Source: Clostridia bacterium (GTDB lineage Bacteria; Bacillota; Clostridia; Oscillospirales; QAMX01). From it: a stretch of 12,402 nt of DNA. The position numbers and the translations under genes were made by a program. Below the pieces are notes generated by a model. The model had not been told where the DNA came from, made no database searches, and saw nothing but the letters and a program-made list of their open reading frames with translations. The stretch spans positions 1 to 12,402 of the forward strand of contig JAFYNU010000021.1 in assembly GCA_017547975.1 (NCBI GenBank). The letters run 5' to 3'. The stretch's first letter is position 1. Each line of letters starts with the position of its first letter. Below are positions 7,508 through 12,402 of the stretch, one piece after another.

Positions 7508-8254
7508 ATGAAAACAGCAATCGTAACCGGCGGCAGACGGGGAATCGGTCTTGGTATTGCAAAGGCTTTGATCCAAGCCGGCTTCCGGGTGGTGATCACC
7601 GGTGTCAGTGATTCGGCAGAGGATGCGCTGGCAACCCTGGGAGAAAATGCCGCGTATTTCAAGTGTAATTCGGCGGAGGATGCCGACCGGAAAGCCCTGA
7701 TGGACTACGTGGACCGGGAATTTGGCAGACTGGACGTGCTGGTGAACAACGCCGGTGTTGCTCCGAAGATCCGGGCGGATATCCTGGAAACCACCGAAGA
7801 AAGCTTTGATTACGTGGTGGATACCAATACCAAGGGTACCTTTTTCATGACCCAGCTGGCGGCGAACTACATGATTGCCCACCTGAATCCCGAAACGCCC
7901 CCCATGATCATCAACGTAAGCTCCATGTCGGCCTACACCTCCTCGGTGAATCGGGGAGAATATTGCATTTCCAAGGCGGGAATCTCCATGGTGACCGCCC
8001 TGTTTGCCGATCGTCTCAGCGAATACGGCATCAACGTGTACGAAGTGCGTCCCGGTATCATCAAAACCGATATGACCAGCAAGGTTACCGGTAAGTACGA
8101 TGCTCTCATCGAAGATGGCATTACCCCCATCAAGCGTTGGGGTTATCCCGAGGATATCGGCAAGGCAGTGGCCGCCATTGCCGGAGGTGCCTTCCCCTTC
8201 TCCACCGGGGAGGTCTTCAACGTGGACGGTGGGTTCCATCTGCGCCGTCTTTGA
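7508..8254 (+). CDS. Short-chain dehydrogenase/reductase, FabG-like (3-ketoacyl-ACP reductase type)
   Basis: A 248-residue cytoplasmic NAD(P)H-dependent oxidoreductase of the classical SDR family. The Rossmann cofactor loop is TGGRRGIG (7-14), the structural motif VNNAGVAP is at 79-86, and the catalytic set is N107, S139, Y152 and K156 (GEYCISK). RPGIIKTDMT (181-190) and GEVFNVDGG (234-242) are typical of FabG-like enzymes. The combination NRGEYCISKAG plus YEVRPGII resembles a subgroup often annotated loosely as 3-ketoacyl-ACP reductase and not tied to fatty acid synthesis, so I give no symbol. The ATG has a GGA-type ribosome binding site (7493-7500) and lies 15 bp after rsmE, probably the last gene of the efp operon. 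Its final 12 codons overlap the 3' end of the convergent symporter gene. The substrate is unknown. Confidence 0.92.
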   Translation: MKTAIVTGGRRGIGLGIAKALIQAGFRVVITGVSDSAEDALATLGENAAYFKCNSAEDADRKALMDYVDREFGRLDVLVNNAGVAPKIRADILETTEESFDYVVDTNTKGTFFMTQLAANYMIAHLNPETPPMIINVSSMSAYTSSVNRGEYCISKAGISMVTALFADRLSEYGINVYEVRPGIIKTDMTSKVTGKYDALIEDGITPIKRWGYPEDIGKAVAAIAGGAFPFSTGEVFNVDGGFHLRRL

Positions 8255-9479
8255 TTTTTGGGGAGGCAAGCAGGATAGCGGCCAGGGAAGGAAAGGCCAT
8301 CAACGCCACCGAAAGGTCACAAAGATTGTATAGAAGCTCCAATGAAATCAGGGGAGCCAGAAGGGGCAGGATGCAATAGACGCTCCGATATACCAAAATC
8401 CAGCGGCCGCCGGTGAGATAACGCCAAAAGACCTCTCCTCCGAAATACCAGCAGAGTATGGTGGCGAACACCAAAAGCGCCAGAATCCCGTAAATAAACA
8501 CCGAGCCAAACCCGGGGCAGAACCGATCGAACAGAACGGGGAGCATCCGGGTTGGATCTTTTTCTCCCGACATGACGCACAGAATGCCGCTCAGGGCGCA
8601 AAATACCGTAGTATCCAAAAAGGGGCCTAACATGGAAACCTCTCCTTGCTTTTGGGGTGATTCCACGGAGGATGCCCCGGCGATGGCGGGTTCACTGCCG
8701 ATGCCGCATTCGTTGGAATAGATTCCCTTGGCAATGCCGTGGCGGAAGGCCCCCAGGGTGGTGCCAATTGCGGCGGGGCGGAAATCCAGTGCGGAGGAAA
8801 GGATCTCCTTCAAGGCGGAAAATGCTTCATCGGGAGCGGATAGCAGAATAAAAAGTGCAATTCCCAGGTAGGCCAGGGTGATACCCAAAACCAACCAGGG
8901 GGAAAAGGCGCAAAGCCGTTTCACGCCTCCCCAAAGGACCAGAAAGGTCAAAAGAGAGAGGAACGCCATCACAAAGGCGGGGGAGAAGGAAGTGGCGGAA
9001 GCCGTACTGTGGGCCAAAACGCCGGCGGAGGTCAGGTTGGCCATGAGAAGTGACACCAAAATCCCGCATCCCGCAAAGAAGAGAGCAAGACCCGGGAAAT
9101 GCAAAAAGCCGGTCATCACGTCCATCATACCGTTGGCATGAGCCCGGTCCCGGGCGGCCCGAAGGGATAGGGTGGTTTCGGCATAACGCAATGCCATGCC
9201 CACCCAGCCGGAAAGCCACATCCAAAACACCGTTCCAGATCCGCCGTAAGCCACGGCGGCGGCAACACCAATCAGATTACCCGGACCCATAACGGCCCCC
9301 AGGGACAGGAGCAGCGTTTTCCCCGGGGACAGGCCATCCCCGCTTTCGGTGTGGAAAACGGTACGGATGGCGGCGGGAAATCGACGGAGCTGGATGAAAC
9401 CGGTGCAAAGGGTCAGGTATAGCCCGGCAAGCAGGAACAGGAAGGGTGTCCCATACCCATATATCAATTCAAACAGCAT
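8217..9479 (-). CDS. Alanine/glycine:cation symporter (AGCS) family protein
   Basis: An integral membrane transporter expected to bring in alanine or glycine with Na+. With the ATG at 9479 (AGGAGG complement at 9487-9492, seven bases away) it has 420 residues, slightly short for the family; the in-frame TTG at 9509 lies upstream of that ribosome binding site and is rejected. About ten hydrophobic segments are visible. Family motifs, numbered from this ATG: GAVMGPGNLIGVA (61-73) leading to GGSGTVFWMW, GIYSNECGIGSEP (252-264), QGEVSMLGPFLDT (278-290) and FATILCWYFGGE (338-349). The usual SNEAGxGSAP reads SNECGIGSEP, so it is a divergent member and substrate choice is uncertain. The soluble tail (IKDGADGTHRPR) is encoded antisense to the last codons of the reductase gene. 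It is transcribed divergently from the P-type ATPase gene. No terminator is obvious downstream on this strand. Confidence 0.93.
   Translation of the reverse strand: MLFELIYGYGTPFLFLLAGLYLTLCTGFIQLRRFPAAIRTVFHTESGDGLSPGKTLLLSLGAVMGPGNLIGVAAAVAYGGSGTVFWMWLSGWVGMALRYAETTLSLRAARDRAHANGMMDVMTGFLHFPGLALFFAGCGILVSLLMANLTSAGVLAHSTASATSFSPAFVMAFLSLLTFLVLWGGVKRLCAFSPWLVLGITLAYLGIALFILLSAPDEAFSALKEILSSALDFRPAAIGTTLGAFRHGIAKGIYSNECGIGSEPAIAGASSVESPQKQGEVSMLGPFLDTTVFCALSGILCVMSGEKDPTRMLPVLFDRFCPGFGSVFIYGILALLVFATILCWYFGGEVFWRYLTGGRWILVYRSVYCILPLLAPLISLELLYNLCDLSVALMAFPSLAAILLASPKIKDGADGTHRPR
8225..8259 (+). terminator. Candidate intrinsic terminator inside the 3' end of the reductase gene
   Basis: GACGGTG (8225-8231) pairs with CGCCGTC (8243-8249), a 7-bp stem with one G-U pair and an 11-nt loop. 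It is followed directly by the T-rich run TTTGATTTTT (8250-8259). The stop codon TGA (8252-8254) is part of the T tract. Placed at the end of the efp operon, it would stop transcription before it runs antisense into the symporter gene. The stem is short, so confidence is moderate. Confidence 0.42.
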
Positions 9480-9543
9480 GGGAATTCCTCCTGAAAGAAT
9501 CAAAATCAACCTATTTTACGCCAAAAAGGATGCCAGTAGAACC
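9480..9543. promoter_or_regulatory. Divergent intergenic region between the symporter and P-type ATPase genes
   Basis: Only 64 bp separate the two start codons, so both promoters must lie here or reach into coding sequence. On the minus strand TAAAAT is a fair -10 box (plus-strand coordinates 9512-9517) but has no good -35 partner. On the plus strand TATTTT at 9512-9517 is a weak -10 candidate with a poor CTGAAA at 9491-9496. The only element I trust is the symporter ribosome binding site (CCTCCT, 9487-9492). Confidence 0.3.
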
Positions 9544-11853
9544 ATGAAACAAGATCGAAGTCCAAACGAAATACAGGGACTAACCGAAGACATGGTAGCC
9601 CAACGGATTCGGGAAGGCAGGGTCAACCGTTACACCGGGGTAAAGACCCGCAGTGTGGGGGAAATCGTGTTTCACAACGTGATCAACCTCTTTAACGTAG
9701 CCAATATTCTGCTGGCGCTGTTGGTGATTCTGGTGGGCAGTGTGAAAAATGCCCTCTTTATGGGGGTGGTGATCTCCAACTCCCTGATGGGTATCATCCA
9801 GGAAATCAAGGCCAAGCGGGAAACCGACAAGCTGAGCCTGCTGGTGGCAAAGAAAGCCCGGGCCCTCCGGTCGGGTCGGGAAACCGAGATTGACATTCAG
9901 GATATCGTCATTGACGACGTCCTGCATCTCTGCTCCGGGGATCAGATTCCGGTGGACGGGATGGTGGTACGGGGCGAATGTGAAGTGAATGAAGCCCTTC
10001 TCACCGGGGAAGCCGAACCCCGACTGGTAAATGTAGGGTGTAACCTCCTTTCGGGAAGCTTCCTGGTGGCTGGGGAGTGCTGGATGCAGGTAACCGCCAT
10101 CCGGGGGGATGCCTATGCCGCCCGCATCACCGACCGGGCCAAGGTGACGAAAAAGCCCAATTCGGAAATTCAAAAGACGCTGAATCTAATTCTAAAAATT
10201 GCGCTGTGCGTGATTCCGGTTCTTGGCGGAGCCCTCTTTTTGAAACAATATTTGAACGGGGACGGAAGCCTTGGGGAATACGTGGTGACCACCGTAGCGG
10301 CGGTCATCGGTATGATTCCCTCGGGCCTGGTGCTCCTTTCCACCATGGTCCTTTGTGTGGGTGTTCTGCGATTGGCCAGAAAGCGCACCCTGGTGCAGGA
10401 ATACGCCTGTATCGAAACCCTGGCCCGGGTGGACGTGCTGTGTCTCGATAAAACCGGCACCATCACCCAGGGTACCATGCGGTGCGTGGAACTGATTCCC
10501 CAGGGGGTTGATGAAGGGGAAGCCCGACAGATGGCGGCAGACTTTGCCCACCTGAGTGAGGATGATAACGCCACCCTGCAGGCCATCCGGGTGGCTTTTC
10601 CCGGGGGGATGGGTGAAAAAACCGGCCAGATTCCCTTTTCCTCCCGGCGGAAATTCAGTGCCGTGGAATATGCGGGGGGAAGCCTGTATCTGGGAGCCGG
10701 GGAGGTTCTTTGCCCCGGGGAAGGGGAAAAATGGAAGGTCTACTATGCCCAGGGGAAACGGGTGTTGGTTTTGTGCCGCTCTTCTGCCCCCTTGACGGGG
10801 TATAGCCTGACGGAAAAACCGGTACCGGTAGCTACCCTGATTTTGGAAGACGTGATTCGAGACACTGCCCCCGATACCCTGGCGGCATTTCGTCGGGATG
10901 GGGTGGAGATCAAGGTGATTTCCGGGGACCAGGCCGATTCGGTATCGGCGGTGGCCAAAAGGGCCGGGGTGGAATCCAAGGGTTGCGTGGACCTGGCCGG
11001 CGGCCGGGAAAACCTGGAACGGTTGGCAGAGGAAAATACGGTATTCGGCCGCGTCAGCCCGGAGGATAAGTTTGAATTGGTGCGCGCCCTGAAGAAAAAC
11101 CACACCGTGGCCATGGTGGGGGACGGGGTCAACGACGTTTTGGCCCTGCGGGAAGCCGATTGCAGTGTGGCCATGGCGGCGGGAAGCGAGGCCGCCCGGA
11201 ACGTGAGTCAGATCGTGCTTCTCGATTCCGATTTTGCCGGCATGGTTGACGTGGTGGCCGAAGGCCGCCGGGCCATCAATAACGTGGAGCGCTCCTCCGC
11301 TCTCTATTTGGGAAAAACGGTCTACACGGCCCTTTTGACCCTGATTCTCATTTTTGCCGCCGATTTTTATCCCTTCCAGCCGGTACAAATGACCCTGATT
11401 AGCGTGTTTACCATCGGGGTTCCCTCGGTGATTCTGGGGTTGGAGCCCAATCGGGACAGGATTCGGGGGCGGTTTATCGAAAATGTAGCCCGAAAGGCCC
11501 TTCCGGCGGCGGTGTTGCTGCTTGCCAACATACTGACCGCCATCCTGTTGGGAGGTGCGCTGGGCTATACCGATGCGCTTCGTTCCACCATGACGGTATT
11601 TGCCGCCGGGGGAGCGGGGCTGACCATCCTGTTCTATACCGCCATGCCTATGAACTGGCTGCGGGGCGGATTGACGCTTGCCATGGGGGTAGGGTTCTAC
11701 GGTTGTGCCATCTTGCTTCGGGATTTCCTTTCCCTGACTCCCCTGGGAATTCAGGAACTTGTGATCCTAGGTAGCATGCTGACCCTATCGGTTGTACTGT
11801 TCCCCGCGTTATCTGGTCCAATGGGAAAGAGAAGTTTGCATAATAATGAATAA
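9544..11853 (+). CDS. Cation-translocating P-type ATPase (HAD-IC family, CtpE/Exp7-like)
   Basis: ATP-driven cation transporter of the cytoplasmic membrane, 769 residues from the ATG at 9544. The frame is open back to 9349, but that extension is antisense to the symporter gene and lacks family similarity. A weak AAAAGGA (9524-9530) is the only ribosome binding site seen. About ten membrane segments: 46-65, 69-88, 213-233, 246-275 (M4, GMIPSGLVLL) and six after residue 588. The actuator motif TGE is at 154-156, DKTGT with phosphorylated D302, SGD at 460-462 and GDGVNDVLAL at 526-535. The nucleotide domain has FSSRRKFSAV (365-374) and a shortened LGAGE in place of the usual GAPE/KGxP. The pattern VQMTLISVFTIGVPSVILGLEPN near 614-636 is like CtpE/Exp7 proteins. 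CtpE of mycobacteria is linked to calcium; here the ion is not known. The usual Glu of the M4 PEGL motif is Ser. Confidence 0.94.
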   Translation: MKQDRSPNEIQGLTEDMVAQRIREGRVNRYTGVKTRSVGEIVFHNVINLFNVANILLALLVILVGSVKNALFMGVVISNSLMGIIQEIKAKRETDKLSLLVAKKARALRSGRETEIDIQDIVIDDVLHLCSGDQIPVDGMVVRGECEVNEALLTGEAEPRLVNVGCNLLSGSFLVAGECWMQVTAIRGDAYAARITDRAKVTKKPNSEIQKTLNLILKIALCVIPVLGGALFLKQYLNGDGSLGEYVVTTVAAVIGMIPSGLVLLSTMVLCVGVLRLARKRTLVQEYACIETLARVDVLCLDKTGTITQGTMRCVELIPQGVDEGEARQMAADFAHLSEDDNATLQAIRVAFPGGMGEKTGQIPFSSRRKFSAVEYAGGSLYLGAGEVLCPGEGEKWKVYYAQGKRVLVLCRSSAPLTGYSLTEKPVPVATLILEDVIRDTAPDTLAAFRRDGVEIKVISGDQADSVSAVAKRAGVESKGCVDLAGGRENLERLAEENTVFGRVSPEDKFELVRALKKNHTVAMVGDGVNDVLALREADCSVAMAAGSEAARNVSQIVLLDSDFAGMVDVVAEGRRAINNVERSSALYLGKTVYTALLTLILIFAADFYPFQPVQMTLISVFTIGVPSVILGLEPNRDRIRGRFIENVARKALPAAVLLLANILTAILLGGALGYTDALRSTMTVFAAGGAGLTILFYTAMPMNWLRGGLTLAMGVGFYGCAILLRDFLSLTPLGIQELVILGSMLTLSVVLFPALSGPMGKRSLHNNE

Positions 11854-11854
11854 G

Positions 11855-11889
11855 AAAAGGGAACCACAAGTAGAATGTGGTTCCCTTTT
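11855..11889. terminator. Bidirectional intrinsic terminator between convergent genes
   Basis: AAAAGGGAACCACA (11855-11868) and TGTGGTTCCCTTTT (11876-11889) form a perfect 14-bp stem around a 7-nt loop. The arms end in T runs on both strands, so it can stop the ATPase transcript on the plus strand and the NPCBM-gene transcript on the minus strand. It starts one base after the ATPase stop codon and lies 30 bp beyond the stop of the minus-strand gene. Confidence 0.93.
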
Positions 11890-11918
11890 GTAGTGTGGTA
11901 GGAAAGATTGATGATAAA

Positions 11919-12402
11919 TTAGTCTTTGTATAGACAAGCATCTGCTAGACCGATTTCTGCGGTGACATCACTGAAAGTGGCCCAAGCGATAGAAAGCTGA
12001 TCTACACCAGAAACATCAAGCTCAAATACGACAGGATATTGGGTTGAAATCATCACAGGGGATTGATAAAGAAGTCGATCATCACCATAGATACGTAGAG
12101 CAAAGCTTCCTTTGCTCTTGTCTTGATCGCTAATTTCAGTATCCCAGAAAGATGTGCGTGTGTCAGGAACAAAGACTGTCCCTGAAAAAGTGGAATATTT
12201 GCCGCCGATTACGTAGGTATCTCTTTTTTTAAATGTGGAGATATTATTCTTCTTTAGATCAAAATGCCCACCAATATATTCGATACAATCAAAATAACTG
12301 TTCCCTAGCTTGTCCTGAAGAACAACGCCAGTAAGCTTTGTAGAACCATAGTCCGTATAGAACGGAGTAAGGCTGGTTAAGTATGTGGGTTTTTCTACAT
12401 CA
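11919..12402 (-). CDS. C-terminal NPCBM/NEW2-type domain of a probable secreted or surface protein (5' end missing)
   Basis: Translation of the minus strand from the window end gives 160 residues without a stop, ending in ACLYKD and TAA (complement at 11919-11921). There is no start codon in view: the gene continues beyond 12402. The pattern matches an NPCBM domain (a carbohydrate-associated module common at the ends of clostridial glycoside hydrolases and surface proteins): YLTSLTPFYTDYG at the domain start, then VIGGKYSTFSGTVFVPD, FALRIYGDDRLLYQSP, PVVFELDVSGVDQLSI and finally GLADACLYKD. Upstream domains cannot be seen, so the enzyme or adhesin type is unknown. The stretch is much more AT-rich than its neighbours. 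Its 13 leucines are 7 CTT, 5 CTA and 1 TTA with no CTG, whereas CTG dominates in the other genes. That suggests a different origin or class of gene. Confidence 0.82.
   Translation of the reverse strand, partial: DVEKPTYLTSLTPFYTDYGSTKLTGVVLQDKLGNSYFDCIEYIGGHFDLKKNNISTFKKRDTYVIGGKYSTFSGTVFVPDTRTSFWDTEISDQDKSKGSFALRIYGDDRLLYQSPVMISTQYPVVFELDVSGVDQLSIAWATFSDVTAEIGLADACLYKD

Noticed and set aside
6743..8269. Long minus-strand open frame opposite rsmE and the reductase gene
   Set aside because: It spans two well-supported plus-strand genes and their junction; composition is Gly/His-rich as expected of a codon-bias shadow.
9480..9509. Ten-residue N-terminal extension of the symporter from a TTG at 9509
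   Set aside because: The extension contains the AGGAGG ribosome binding site of the ATG at 9479, so it is leader, not coding.
9349..9543. Open extension of the ATPase frame upstream of 9544
   Set aside because: It is antisense to the conserved N-terminal region of the symporter and reads as an Arg/Pro-rich shadow; family similarity begins after the ATG at 9544.
10192..11388. Long minus-strand open frame opposite the P-type ATPase
   Set aside because: The ATPase frame carries all catalytic motifs; the antisense frame has none.
1..12402. Defence, CRISPR, phage, toxin-antitoxin or transposon system
   Set aside because: No direct-repeat array, transposase, integrase, nuclease or small gene pair is visible; every large plus or minus gene belongs to a housekeeping, sensory or transport family.

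Overview
The window is about 12.4 kb of mid-to-high GC bacterial DNA. It carries seven complete protein genes and two genes cut by the window ends. AGGAGG-type Shine-Dalgarno sequences, a YesM-type two-component kinase, a DUF4340 protein, an efp-ygiQ-rsmE block and a C-terminal NPCBM domain together point to a Firmicute of class Clostridia, probably an anaerobic gut-type or fermentative lineage. That placement is inference, because no rRNA is present.

Layout. Positions 1-2472 (+) hold the 3' part of a large sensor histidine kinase with two extracytoplasmic sensor modules in tandem. A 179-bp gap follows with two near-consensus sigma-A promoters. Positions 2652-4118 (+) encode an N-terminally anchored extracytoplasmic DUF4340 repeat protein with no visible ABC-transporter partner. 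After a 107-bp gap, 4226-8254 (+) is a tight four-gene block: elongation factor P (efp), a YgiQ-family radical SAM protein, the 16S rRNA m3U1498 methyltransferase RsmE and a short-chain dehydrogenase/reductase. Junctions are 0, 9 and 15 bp, so it is probably one operon. An alanine/glycine:cation symporter gene (9479-8217, -) converges on the reductase gene and overlaps it by 38 bp. A P-type cation ATPase (9544-11853, +) diverges from the symporter across 64 bp. A perfect 14-bp inverted repeat with T tracts on both sides (11855-11889) is a bidirectional terminator. It separates the ATPase from a gene on the minus strand (12402-11919, cut by the window end) that encodes the C-terminal NPCBM domain of what should be a surface or secreted protein. 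That last gene is clearly AT-richer and uses different codons from the rest.

How the genes relate. efp and rsmE both act on the ribosome, and ygiQ sits between them with unknown function. The symporter and the ATPase are independent membrane transporters. The kinase's response regulator is not in view; it may lie upstream of position 1. I see no CRISPR array, tRNA, rRNA, insertion sequence, phage gene or recognisable defence system. Most of the window is ordinary chromosome. The points that stand out are the double-sensor kinase, the orphan DUF4340 repeat protein with its leader, the efp/radical-SAM/reductase grouping, the convergent gene overlap, and the compositionally foreign NPCBM gene.
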